Positions 7,588 to 15,765 of a stretch of 64,000 bases of DNA are shown here, one piece after another (positions within the stretch are counted from its first letter, which is position 1; each line of letters starts with the position of its first letter). This DNA is from Bradyrhizobium sp. 200 (GTDB lineage Bacteria; Pseudomonadota; Alphaproteobacteria; Rhizobiales; Xanthobacteraceae). The position numbers and the translations under genes were made by a program. The notes below the pieces were generated by a model. It ran no database searches. It worked only from the letters and a program-made list of their open reading frames with translations, and was not told where the DNA came from. The stretch lies in NCBI RefSeq assembly GCF_023100945.1, contig NZ_CP064689.1, forward strand, positions 9,220,001-9,284,000. The letters run 5' to 3'.

Positions 7588-10500
7588 GCGCGGAAGCTCC
7601 CACCGCCGATCTCGTCATCAATACGGCAGCGCTCGAACCGCTGTTCTCGCCATGGGAAGAGCCCAACAGGCACCGAGTCCGCGCAGCTACTGCGGGCCAG
7701 CCTCCGGAAATTAAGACTTACCGGCGGCGCTCGCCGGTTCGGCTTGTCAGTTCCTTACGCGAAGCTGTCAAGGAATGGCGCGATCTCGCCTATCCGGGCG
7801 CGAGCGGCACGACACAGCAACTCCTGGCATACTGGTTTGAGCGCTCTCACCGCCTGCCAGATGGCCGGGGCGGAGACTTCGAGTTTCACTACTATTTCTG
7901 TCAGCGTGAGGCGATCGAGACGTTCATCTACCTAATCGAAGTTCGTCAAATTTGCACGCTCTCTAGCATGCTTGCGGATTTCGGCGGACCGACCGGGGAA
8001 CTAGAAGCGAGCGGCATCAATCCGGAGGACGAGCTGTGGGCGCGCTATGCTTTCAAACTTGCGACCGGCGCCGGTAAGACCAAGTGCATGAGCCTTGCAA
8101 TTGTGTGGAGCTATTTCCATGCGTTGCGCGAGGGCTCGGACATGCCCCGTCACTTCGTCGTCATCGCGCCGAACCTGACTGTTTTCGAGCGGCTCAAAGA
8201 AGATTTCCGTCCCGAGGGCGGCGGACCGGACATTTTTGTGAAGGACCCTCTTATCCCGCCGGAATGGAAGGGCGACTGGAACTTCTCCGTCGTGCTCCAG
8301 GATGAGGCGAGCGGCGCCAGCACAGGCGGCATCCTTTACCTGACAAATATCCACCGCCTGTTCGATTCGCGTGAAGGCCGCAGCAAGGAAGCCGAGACGT
8401 ATGCATGGGCCGGTCCGGCCGTCTCCAAAGCAAAGGCGCTGGATACCGGCGAGGAACTGCGCGACCGGATCACAGCGCATCGGCGCGTTTTGGTCCTGAA
8501 TGACGAGGCGCACCACGTCTGGGACCCCGGCTCGGCTTGGAACCAGGCGATCCGTGCGATCCACGAGACGCTGCGCAAACGCGGCGGTGACGGCGTGATA
8601 GCACAGCTCGACTTCTCGGCAACGCCGAAGAATGACAAGGGTGTCATCTTTCCGCATGTCGTGTGCGACACGCCGCTTGGCGAAGCCGTCGACGCAGGTA
8701 TCATCAAGACGCCGGTGATCGGTAAAAGCCGCCAGATCATAGAGCAACCGCATGACGACGCGGCCTATCGGTTCGAGGCGCATCTGCGCGTCGGATACGA
8801 ACGCTGGCGGCGTAGCCGCGATGAATGGCAGAAGAGCGGCCACAAGCCCCTGCTGTTCGTCATGTGCGAAAACACGGACGCGGCCGATCAGATCACTGCG
8901 CGCCTGAACGCCGACGCAGTGTTTAAGGAACTGAACGGCAAGACGATCAACCTGCACACCAATCTCAAGGGCAAGATCAAGAAGCAGAAGATTGATGGCC
9001 GATCGGTCGAGGTCTTCGTCGAGGACGAAAAGGCCATCTCGGATGAGGACCTGAAAGCGCTGAGGCGGATTAGCCGCGACCTCGACAGCAATGAAAGCCA
9101 ATACACCTGCATCGTCTCGGTGCTGATGCTGCGAGAAGGATGGGACGTGCGCAACGTCACGACCATCGTCCCGTTGCGGCCTCTCACGGCACGGTCGAAC
9201 ATCCTTCCCGAGCAGACGCTCGGCCGCGGCCTGCGGCGGATAACTCCACCGGGCCAGGCTAACGAGTTGGTCACCGTCGTCGAGCACCCTTCTTTCATCA
9301 ATCTCTATGAGCAGGAACTCGAGCAAGAAGGCCTGCCCATCACAATCGAGGAAGTTGAAAAGATACCGGCTACGACTGTCACGATCTTCTCCGACGAGGC
9401 GAAGGATTTCGAGAAGCTCGACATCGTGCTGCCGGCGCTGACCGCGGCGCATGAGATTCAGCCCAAGCTCGAAGAACTGAGTATTGAAGACATCCACTCG
9501 GCCTTCCAGCCGTACAAGCCCCTGCCGCTTGGCAAGGCGAGTGCTGCCGACATCGAGTACGAAGGCCGCGCACTGATCACGGACGAACTCATTGAGTCGA
9601 TGAAGATCAGTCTGCCGCTCCTGCAGAACGGCATCACGGCCATATCGTTCTTCGTCCGCGAACTCGAATCGGCGTGCCGCGTACAGAGCACGCACACCGT
9701 GCTCGCGCCCTTGTTACAAACATTTCTCGGGACAATTCTGTTTGGCGAGAACGTTTCGCTGGTCGATCCTCGCCTCACGGCGCGCCTATCGGACCAGGAT
9801 GTGCGTGAACATATCCGCGCGGTGTTTATCCCGTTGATCCGGGAGCGAACGGTCAAGACCGAAAAGCGCCGGGTCAAGGGCTCGCCACAGAGCCTGCGTC
9901 ACTGGAAGCCATATCAGGCGACATTCTCGGAAAGCCGGCCAGTCGAGAGGGCGGAGAAGACGCTTTTCAATCTGGTGCCGTGCAACCGCTCGCTGGAAGT
10001 CGCGACGACCAAGTTTCTGGACAAGGCGCCGGACGTTGCCGCCTTCGCGAAGAACGCGGGGCCGCAGGCGGTGCGCATCGACTATCTGACGGCCGATCAC
10101 CGCCTCGCTTTCTACACGCCCGACTTCTTCGCCCGCGATGCTGACGGCGCGTACTACCTGATCGAGACAAAGGGCCGGCAGGACCGGGATGTGCCCCGCA
10201 AGGCAGGTGCCGCTGTCGAGTGGTGCAAAACAGCCTCGAAGTCGGGCACGCGCTGGCATTATGTGTTCGTACCGCAGGCCATTATGGAAGGGCTGACGAG
10301 CAGCCGCCTCGCCGATCTGGTGAGATCCTGCGCGCCTGCTTTGCAAAACGTACTAAGCGAAACAACGGCCGCGCCCGAGCTGCCGCTGTTCGGCGAACAG
10401 ACTCGCGAAAAGGCGCAGGCCTTCTACTCCGAGGAAACGCTTGGTAAGCTGACGCCGCGAGAACGCAAAGCAGCCGAAGACTCGGCGGAACTTTACCGGT

Positions 10501-10994
10501 ACTTCGAGAACAAGGGAGCCGGCACGAATTTCGCGCCCGCTTTCAACGCCCTGCTCGGTCCTTTCGATGAAGCGGCGAAGGTCGTGATCCTGACAACACT
10601 GCAAGATAAGATGCCGGCGGCGCGCGGCGATCAGGAGAACTGGTTTGAGCCCTATATGGGAAAGCTAGAGTCGCATTTGCGCGATCGCTATCAGAAGATG
10701 GCGAAGAATTTGAAGCGCGGCTTGGTCTTCGGCAACCCGCACTCTGCCATCGGGCTTCTTTGCGCGTGTTTCGATTTTGCGCTCAATGATAAGACCGGCC
10801 TCGACGGCGTGTTCAAGGCAATCCGTGAGTCATTCCGTCTGTCAGGCTCGCGGAAACTTCTCGAACGTCTGACGGCGGTAAACGATTTCCGCAATACCTA
10901 TGTGGCTCACCATCAAAGAGAGCTCGACGACAAAACCCTCGCTGAACGAAATCTGAAGCATTGGGTCGAAACACTGGTGCTGCTGCGGGTATGA
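7584..10994 (+). CDS. Type III-like Res helicase-nuclease with a C-terminal HEPN-like motif
   Basis: An 1136-residue superfamily 2 ATPase. Walker A is ATGAGKTK (160-167), the DEAH box is NDEAHH (306-311), and DFSATPKN follows as motif III. Helicase motifs V-VI are seen in MLREGWDVRNVTTIVPLRPL and QTLGRGLRRI. A PD-(D/E)xK nuclease is suggested by YTPDFF and LIETKGR (E861, K863). After it the protein continues for more than 200 residues and ends in a helical region with FRNTYVAHH, an R1103-x5-H1109 motif of the HEPN type, which in other proteins is the active site of RNases. Classical Res subunits end soon after the nuclease, so this tail is an accessory domain. The gene is coupled to mod by an ATGA overlap. 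Confidence 0.86.
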   Translation: MSAEAPTADLVINTAALEPLFSPWEEPNRHRVRAATAGQPPEIKTYRRRSPVRLVSSLREAVKEWRDLAYPGASGTTQQLLAYWFERSHRLPDGRGGDFEFHYYFCQREAIETFIYLIEVRQICTLSSMLADFGGPTGELEASGINPEDELWARYAFKLATGAGKTKCMSLAIVWSYFHALREGSDMPRHFVVIAPNLTVFERLKEDFRPEGGGPDIFVKDPLIPPEWKGDWNFSVVLQDEASGASTGGILYLTNIHRLFDSREGRSKEAETYAWAGPAVSKAKALDTGEELRDRITAHRRVLVLNDEAHHVWDPGSAWNQAIRAIHETLRKRGGDGVIAQLDFSATPKNDKGVIFPHVVCDTPLGEAVDAGIIKTPVIGKSRQIIEQPHDDAAYRFEAHLRVGYERWRRSRDEWQKSGHKPLLFVMCENTDAADQITARLNADAVFKELNGKTINLHTNLKGKIKKQKIDGRSVEVFVEDEKAISDEDLKALRRISRDLDSNESQYTCIVSVLMLREGWDVRNVTTIVPLRPLTARSNILPEQTLGRGLRRITPPGQANELVTVVEHPSFINLYEQELEQEGLPITIEEVEKIPATTVTIFSDEAKDFEKLDIVLPALTAAHEIQPKLEELSIEDIHSAFQPYKPLPLGKASAADIEYEGRALITDELIESMKISLPLLQNGITAISFFVRELESACRVQSTHTVLAPLLQTFLGTILFGENVSLVDPRLTARLSDQDVREHIRAVFIPLIRERTVKTEKRRVKGSPQSLRHWKPYQATFSESRPVERAEKTLFNLVPCNRSLEVATTKFLDKAPDVAAFAKNAGPQAVRIDYLTADHRLAFYTPDFFARDADGAYYLIETKGRQDRDVPRKAGAAVEWCKTASKSGTRWHYVFVPQAIMEGLTSSRLADLVRSCAPALQNVLSETTAAPELPLFGEQTREKAQAFYSEETLGKLTPRERKAAEDSAELYRYFENKGAGTNFAPAFNALLGPFDEAAKVVILTTLQDKMPAARGDQENWFEPYMGKLESHLRDRYQKMAKNLKRGLVFGNPHSAIGLLCACFDFALNDKTGLDGVFKAIRESFRLSGSRKLLERLTAVNDFRNTYVAHHQRELDDKTLAERNLKHWVETLVLLRV

Positions 10995-11025
10995 AACCAG
11001 ATTCAAATTTCGGCCTCGTGCACAG

Positions 11026-12381
11026 CTATGCCGCTATCCGTTCGCCGTCTTTATTGGCTTCTGCCGAAATCGACTGCTCATACAACCGAGCAAGCGCTGC
11101 TTCTCGCGATGCACGGTCTAGCGCATAAGTCGTCCGTCGGAATTTCTTGCCGTCAAGCAAGCCCTGAATGTAACCGGCCACTGTGTCGGCCGCCATGACG
11201 AGAAGGGAATCGACAGTGTGTATGTAGCGTCCCGTGACCGTGCCGCGTGAGTGACCCATCAGCGCTCCGATCGTCGCTTCTGTGAATCCAAGATCATTGG
11301 CAATGCTCGAGAAGCTATGGCGGAGCACGTGCGGCGTTATATCGGCAAGCGGAGTGTCCTTGAACAGCTTCTTCCATAATTTTGGAAACCCAACGAGCGG
11401 CTTTCCTTCCACCGTTCCCTTAAAGACATAGCCCCCTTCGTTGTCAGAGAGGAGTGGGGAAAGGAGATCCAATACGGGTAACCCCACTGGACGGACGGAC
11501 GCCCCTTCCTTGCTATCGTTTAGGCGGAGACAGCTGCCATCCACATCGACCTCCGGTCCCTTCAGGCGGATTGCCTCGCCCCGGCGACAAGCAGTCAGTG
11601 CGAGATGCCGAACGATCTGCACCGCGGTCTCGAACTGCTCGTCGGCAGCGTTCTCCTGAAGGATTTGTCCTAGCAGACGATACTCGTCATCGCTCAGACG
11701 CCTCTTCTTCACGCCGTCCGCCGGCTTACGAATCCCATGTGCGGGGTTCTTCTCGATTAGACCTTGGTCTACCGCATAAGTGAGAATCCCGCCCAGGAGC
11801 CCCACGGTACGCGCGGCCGTACCGAGGCCTCCCTTTACGATGGATTTTCCGCGCTTTTTGCTTGTCTTTTCGATCGTTGCAGATTTTCCACTCGCAACGT
11901 CTTCAACGAATTTGTTGATGTCAGCAGGATTGAGACTCTGGACGCGCTTTTTGCCAAGGAGCGGAACGATATGTCGACTGATGCGGCCGCGATCGACATA
12001 CAAGGAACTCGCCTTCTTCGGCCGATCTCCCTTCCCAAGTATGAGCCCCTTGTCCGCGGCAGCGAGATAGCGCTCGCAAAGCTCCTTCACAGTAAGCGCC
12101 TTTCGGCGCAGGACGCGTTCCTCAGCCGGATCTTCACCCTTCAACGTCCCGCCCAACGTTGCAATCGCGAGCTTACGCGCCTGCTCGGCCGTGATCGTCC
12201 CATGCCGACCGATCGTCATCCGTTTGCGGAGACCATCACGATTGCGGTAGTCCACGAAGTACGTACGACTTCCGCTCGGATGCACGAAGATTCCGAACCC
12301 CTTTAATTCGCTGCACCAGATCGTGAATTGCTTTTCCCGCGGCGTCGCGGCGTCGACGATGGATTTAGTCAGTTTCGGCAT
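11026..12381 (-). CDS. Tyrosine-type site-specific integrase of the island
   Basis: A 451-residue P4/XerC-type integrase. The N-terminal DUF4102-like arm-binding part (about 1-90, with FGIFVHPSGSRTYFVDYR) and a core-binding SAM-like domain (about 95-205) precede the catalytic domain. The catalytic residues are Arg266/267 (ACRRGEA), His351-x2-Arg354 (HVLRHSF), His377 (GHSRG) and Tyr386 (TGRYIH). It is convergent with res (31 bp apart) and starts about 150 bp from the 75-nt tRNA-Arg-like sequence at 12531-12605, which is the natural candidate for its attachment site. This marks the right border of the defence island. Confidence 0.93.
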   Translation of the reverse strand: MPKLTKSIVDAATPREKQFTIWCSELKGFGIFVHPSGSRTYFVDYRNRDGLRKRMTIGRHGTITAEQARKLAIATLGGTLKGEDPAEERVLRRKALTVKELCERYLAAADKGLILGKGDRPKKASSLYVDRGRISRHIVPLLGKKRVQSLNPADINKFVEDVASGKSATIEKTSKKRGKSIVKGGLGTAARTVGLLGGILTYAVDQGLIEKNPAHGIRKPADGVKKRRLSDDEYRLLGQILQENAADEQFETAVQIVRHLALTACRRGEAIRLKGPEVDVDGSCLRLNDSKEGASVRPVGLPVLDLLSPLLSDNEGGYVFKGTVEGKPLVGFPKLWKKLFKDTPLADITPHVLRHSFSSIANDLGFTEATIGALMGHSRGTVTGRYIHTVDSLLVMAADTVAGYIQGLLDGKKFRRTTYALDRASREAALARLYEQSISAEANKDGERIAA

Positions 12382-12530
12382 TCACAGACCTCGCAGTAGA
12401 ACTCACCAAAAACTCACCACGAAATGGCAAGGGGCAGAGGGCGAAATCGTAAATTAGCGTTGCTTTATGACCGAATTCCGAATTATAGATCAAAGCCTTA
12501 TAGAAGAAGGGCGCAGGCAAGCGAACCTTG

Positions 12531-12605
12531 GCGAACGCTAGTGCAGGGTCGAGATTTACCCTCCGAAGGCAAAGGTCACACGTTCGAATCGTGTCGGGTG
12601 CGCCA
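12531..12605 (+). pseudogene. tRNA-Arg(CCG)-like sequence with degraded 5' half; probable attachment-site relic
   Basis: From about 12557 to 12605 the sequence reads as the 3' part of a tRNA: anticodon loop CTCCGAA (anticodon CCG), a T-arm with GTTCGAATC, an acceptor strand and an encoded CCA end. The 5' half (12531-12556) keeps only partial acceptor pairing (mismatches against CGGGTGC) and no proper D-arm, and the anticodon stem has an A-C mismatch. This is the pattern left when a tyrosine recombinase integrates at the 3' end of a tRNA gene. The intact tRNA-Arg would then lie beyond the left edge of the window. Assignment to Arg(CCG) is from memory of alphaproteobacterial tRNAs. Confidence 0.7.
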
Positions 12606-12628
12606 AACTTTGTAAGACGCCATATAAG

Positions 12629-12680
12629 TTTGGACTTGTGCCACCCAGGCTGGACTCAGCGTCACGTATGTCTGGACTGG
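12629..12680. repeat. Three TGGACT repeats spaced 20 and 22 bp after the tRNA-Arg relic
   Basis: TGGACT occurs at 12631, 12651 and 12673, each preceded by a G-rich pair of bases (GTT, GGC, GTC), about two helical turns apart. They begin 25 bp after the CCA of the tRNA-Arg relic. Arm-type integrase or excisionase sites are organised this way around att cores, so this is the favoured reading; chance cannot be excluded for a 6-bp core. Confidence 0.45.
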
Positions 12681-12701
12681 AGCAAGTACCTCCCCTCCCG
12701 C

Positions 12702-12776
12702 GGGCGCGGCTTCAATGGTTAAAACGTTCCGCTCACAACGGTCTGGTTGCAGGTTCGAGTCCTGCCGGGCCCACCA
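12702..12776 (+). pseudogene. tRNA-Ile2(CAU)-like pseudo-tRNA with intact 3' half
   Basis: The 3' part (about 12729-12776) matches a tRNA: anticodon region CCGCTCACAACGG, T-arm GCAGG-TTCGAGT-CCTGC, and acceptor CGGGCCC followed by ACCA. It resembles alphaproteobacterial tRNA-Ile2, but the loop reads CAC where CAU is expected. The 5' half aligns only loosely: the acceptor has a G-G mismatch, two bases are missing after it, and the D-stem and lower anticodon stem are impaired. It is best read as a second attachment-site relic or decayed tRNA, not a working gene. Like the Arg relic it spans 75 nt. Confidence 0.62.
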
Positions 12777-12808
12777 GTAAAATCAGGCATGTGCGGACAC
12801 CGAAAGAG

Positions 12809-12864
12809 TGACTCGATTCCTCTATAAGACTGACTCGATTGCCGCCTTTAAGAGTGACTCGATT
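12809..12864. repeat. Three exact TGACTCGATT repeats spaced 22 and 24 bp
   Basis: TGACTCGATT occurs at 12809-12818, 12831-12840 and 12855-12864, each inside a longer match of the form AAGA(G/C)TGACTCGATT. They begin 33 bp after the CCA of the tRNA-Ile2-like relic. The layout repeats that of the TGGACT set after the tRNA-Arg relic. Likely arm-type recombinase sites or iterons; no function is proven. Confidence 0.6.
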
Positions 12865-13146
12865 TCGTAATCCGCTGATTTGATTCGCCAAATCCGCCCG
12901 GATTTTTTCCGTACCGATTCTGAGCGCGAAAGAGCCGAGGGGGTCTTTTTCGATCCTAGCGTCGCTTCGCGAGCTCCGGCTGGGCAAGCCCGTGCCACGA
13001 ACTCCCAGCGAAGCGAACGAAGGCTGTCAAGCCGAAGCCCGCAGGGCGAAGGCGGACTGGATTCGGGGAAATGCGCTGCCGAGGGTTCGCCGCTTCCGCT
13101 TGATGGGATGTTTTGTGCACTCTCACCGTAATGCTGTCCGCCCGTA
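12865..13146. other. Gap without a recognisable gene
   Basis: No reading frame here has convincing coding character on either strand. The stretch lies between the repeat cluster and the methylase fragment and may be worn-down mobile-element DNA. Confidence 0.5.
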
Positions 13147-13464
13147 ATGCCCGCAATGCCGAAACGCGCGTCCGAAGCTGCCAGCGTGTTTGTACGCAAG
13201 ACAGATCGATTCCCGCTGAGTGGCGCCGGCGACGTGAACACATACGCATTATTTGCGGAGCTATTTTCCCAACTGACAAGAGCGGGTGGGCGCGCGGGAA
13301 TCATCGTGCGGACTGGTATCGCAACCGATAGTTCAACAAGCGTATTTTTCCGCGATCTTGTCGCCAATCGAAAGCTCTTCAGCCTCCATGATTTTCAAAC
13401 CGGTCTCGGTTATTCTGACAACATCGGTCACGCACGATTCAAATTTTGTCTTTTGACCTTGGGG
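13147..13464 (+). pseudogene. Fragment of a large Eco57I/DISARM/BREX-type DNA methylase
   Basis: About 106 residues resemble the central part of large Eco57I-like N6-adenine methylases: RFPLSGAGDVNTYALFAELF, then GGRAGIIVRTGIATDSST, then LFSLHDFQTGLGY and FKFCLLTLG. In intact relatives the second motif reads IVPTGIATD; here Pro is Arg. There is no AdoMet or NPPY motif, and homology stops abruptly at about 13464, inside the 3' end of the tetR gene on the other strand. It is therefore a truncated relic of another defence or restriction locus. Identification is by motif recall. Confidence 0.62.
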
Positions 13465-14122
13465 CAGGCAAATATCCGCCCACGTGGTCGTTGCCACCGT
13501 GCGCGGCGATGAACATGGCGACGGCCGACCGGCAATAGGATTCGATTTCGTTGTCGTCCTCTGCTCTCGCCTCATCGAAGCGTGCGATAATCAGGAGATC
13601 GGATCCTTTGAAAAGCGCGGCAAACAAGCGGGCGGACCGGAGAGGATCGGGCACGTTCAGAACCGCCTTCGCGTGCAACTGACGCAACAGGGCCTCGATT
13701 TGGGCGATGACATGGGCGGGGCCGGCTTCGTAATGGAGCTTGCTTAACGACTTTTGATTCGTCTTGTCGGCCATTACCATGGCTTCGACACTGCGGACGT
13801 CTGATCTCAACAGCGTGCGAAGCAGTGATGATCCCACCGCCATGAGCTGATCTTCGGCCGAACCGTCGACGCCTTCAAGAAGGGCCTGTGGTGCAAACAA
13901 CTGATGGCAGCCGGCCGCGATGGCCGCGCTGAACAGCGCCTCCTTGTTCTCGAAGTGCCGATAGATGCTGAGCTTGGATATCTTCGCCCGCTGGGCGACC
14001 TTGTCCAATGTCGTCGCTTGAAAACCCAATTCCACAAAGAGTTCGCACGCGGCGTCGACTATCGTTTGGCCAAGCGCCTCGTTGGCGGGCCGGCCGCGCC
14101 GGCCCTGGCTAATTTCGGTCAC
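13439..14122 (-). CDS. TetR-family repressor, probably controlling the divergent oxidoreductase
   Basis: A 227-residue regulator from a GTG start at 14122 (reading VTEISQGRRGRPANEA). The N-terminal helix-turn-helix is clear (ELGFQATTLDKVAQRAKISK, then LSIYRHFENKEALF), followed by a helical ligand/dimerisation domain. The last 8 or 9 residues (APRSKDKI) are encoded on DNA that is antisense to the methylase relic, so the natural C-terminus was probably replaced when that fragment became joined here. A longer upstream reading from 14191 would cross the operator and is unlikely. The gene is divergent from the FAD-dependent oxidoreductase, and a 26-bp palindrome lies between them. Confidence 0.85.
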   Translation of the reverse strand: MTEISQGRRGRPANEALGQTIVDAACELFVELGFQATTLDKVAQRAKISKLSIYRHFENKEALFSAAIAAGCHQLFAPQALLEGVDGSAEDQLMAVGSSLLRTLLRSDVRSVEAMVMADKTNQKSLSKLHYEAGPAHVIAQIEALLRQLHAKAVLNVPDPLRSARLFAALFKGSDLLIIARFDEARAEDDNEIESYCRSAVAMFIAAHGGNDHVGGYLPAPRSKDKI

Positions 14123-14136
14123 GACAATTCCAGTCC

Positions 14137-14168
14137 TTGACAGTATCCTAATTCTTGAATTACGATAC
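14137..14168 (+). promoter_or_regulatory. Promoter and TetR operator palindrome for the oxidoreductase
   Basis: The 26-bp sequence at 14143-14168 is a near-perfect palindrome (GTATCNTAATTCNNGAATTA and onward, ending GATAC), with a single mismatched pair besides the centre. It sits between TTGACA (14137-14142) and TACGAT (14161-14166), which are 18 bp apart, so repressor binding would block the promoter. The size and placement fit a TetR dimer site. Confidence 0.72.
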
Positions 14169-14229
14169 CACGCAGTGTCTAAAATGTGCAAGCCAGGCCC
14201 AGCCCAACCACAACACGGAGCCCATCACC

Positions 14230-15126
14230 ATGGATGACGTCATCATCATCGGCGGCAGCTTTGCCGGTCTCGCCGGCGCCCTGCAGCTCGGCCGTGCCCG
14301 CCGTAAGGTCACCGTTCTCGATACCGGCCTGCCGCGCAACCGCTTCGCCGGCCACTCGCATGGCCTGCTCGGCCACGATCACAAGCCACCGCTGGACATC
14401 CTGGCCGAGGCGCGGCAGCAGCTGGCGCGCTATCCCACGATCAGGCTGGTCAATGCCCGGGCCGACAGCATCTCCGGCGCCATCGACGATTTCTCCGTCC
14501 TCACTTCCGATGGCGAAAGCTTTGGGGCGCGTCGTCTGATCCTGAGCTATGGCATCACCGACCAGATGCCTGATGTTCCGGGCTTTGCCGAAGGCTGGGG
14601 CACGTCCATCGTGCCCTGCCCCTATTGCGACGGCTTTGAAGTCGCCGGCCAGCATTGGGGCCTCGTCTGGTCCGGCCCGCAGTCGCACAATCAGGTCAGG
14701 CTGTTCCGCGATTGGACCGACACGTTGACGCTCTTCGCCGATGGTCACGATATTCCGCCCGATATCCGGGCCGATCTGGCGCGACGCAACATACCCGTCG
14801 TCGATGGCCGGATCACTGGGATCGCCCAACACGGGGCCCATAACGCCACCGTCAAGCTCGATACCGGCCCCGATGTCGCGGTCGACATCCTGTTCGCGCA
14901 TCCGCGCAACAAGCCGTCCGCAAGCCTGCATGAATCACTGGGCCTCGCCACGGTCAATACACCCCTCGGCATCATCCTCAAGGTCGACGAGCGCCGCGAA
15001 ACCAGCATGCCCGGCATCTACGCCGCCGGCGACCTCGCCAACCCCCTCACGCCGCCATCGGTCACCCTGGCATCATCGCACGGCGCGATGGCGGGTATCT
15101 TCGCCCAGCAATCGATGCTGGTTTGA
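14230..15126 (+). CDS. NAD(P)/FAD-dependent oxidoreductase, thioredoxin-reductase-like
   Basis: A 298-residue flavoprotein with an N-terminal FAD-binding Rossmann motif IIGGSFAGLAGAL (6-18), an internal CPYC pair (C130, C133) in the position of the thioredoxin reductase redox disulfide, and a C-terminal GIYAAGDLANP FAD motif. The ATG at 14230 is chosen because the family motif begins right after it and GGAG lies about 10 bases upstream. The NADPH site is weakly conserved (SGPQSHNQ instead of GGGDSA), so the electron donor is uncertain. The divergent TetR regulator and the shared operator suggest induction by a small, possibly oxidative or xenobiotic, signal. Confidence 0.88.
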   Translation: MDDVIIIGGSFAGLAGALQLGRARRKVTVLDTGLPRNRFAGHSHGLLGHDHKPPLDILAEARQQLARYPTIRLVNARADSISGAIDDFSVLTSDGESFGARRLILSYGITDQMPDVPGFAEGWGTSIVPCPYCDGFEVAGQHWGLVWSGPQSHNQVRLFRDWTDTLTLFADGHDIPPDIRADLARRNIPVVDGRITGIAQHGAHNATVKLDTGPDVAVDILFAHPRNKPSASLHESLGLATVNTPLGIILKVDERRETSMPGIYAAGDLANPLTPPSVTLASSHGAMAGIFAQQSMLV

Positions 15127-15141
15127 GAGCACAGATGCAGG

Positions 15142-15621
15142 ATGAGCATGGGCGTCGAACCGAACAGCGCGGGTGTGCGCTTCCCTCCGCCCTTCGTCTA
15201 TCTGGGAGCGCTGCTGTTGGGGCTGGCGGCGGAGCGGTTCGTCATTCTGCGCTCGTTCGGCATCCACTGGTAGTTGCTGGTTGCGACGGGCGCGCTGCTC
15301 TTCGTTGCCGGCGCGGCGATGATGCTTGCGGCGGCGTGGCCGTTCCGGCGGTTGGGCACCAACGTTCCGCCGTCGCAGCCAACGACTCTCATCGCAACGA
15401 CCGGTCCCTATCGGTGGACCCGCAATCCCATGTATCTCGGCATGGCGCTTATGTATGCCGGCCTTGCGATCGGCTTCGACGGGCCGATCGCCTTCGCCTT
15501 GCTCCCGTTGGTGCTGATCGCGATCCAGACGCTGGTGATCGCCCGCGAGGAGCGCTATCTCGAAGCGAAGTTCGGCGACGACTACCGCCGCTACAAGGCC
15601 GAGGTTCGCCGCTGGCTCTGA
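15142..15621 (+). pseudogene. Isoprenylcysteine-methyltransferase-family membrane protein split by an amber codon
   Basis: One reading frame runs from ATG 15142 to the stop at 15619-15621, interrupted by a single TAG at 15271-15273. Before it lies a first membrane helix (FVYLGALLLGLAAERFVILR). After it come further helices and the family motif TGPYRWTRNPMYLG with ReeryLeakFGDDYRRYKAEV, typical of ICMT/PEMT-like methyltransferases. The protein would be about 159 residues if the TAG were a sense codon. Possible readings are a nonsense mutation, a sequencing error, or translation of only the C-terminal part from TTG 15274. It follows the oxidoreductase by 15 bp. Confidence 0.72.
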
Positions 15622-15765
15622 CTATTGCGCCGCTGCCGTCTGCGTGGCCGCCCGTCAGCCAGCTTTCCCAACAGATCGCCGTCGTTACCCGGAGCAGCTT
15701 TCAGTATCTGGAAAGTATCCATCCGTTTTGCAGAGCCGTCGGCCATCCAACAACAGGGGGCATCA

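Noticed and set aside
8001..9695. Long open frame antisense to res
   Set aside because: High GC makes antisense frames long; the protein has no domain, and the sense strand holds a full helicase.
12424..12722. Short plus-strand frames over the tRNA relics
   Set aside because: They cross tRNA-like DNA, have no ribosome sites and no family likeness.
12809..12864. CRISPR-like array
   Set aside because: Only three 10-bp repeats; far too short for a CRISPR repeat, and no cas genes are nearby.
13147..13464. Complete DISARM or BREX system
   Set aside because: Only one methylase fragment is present; helicase, phospholipase D and the other core genes are missing.
14155..14229. N-terminal extension of the FAD oxidoreductase from 14155
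   Set aside because: It would cover the operator and -10 box; the family begins at the ATG at 14230.
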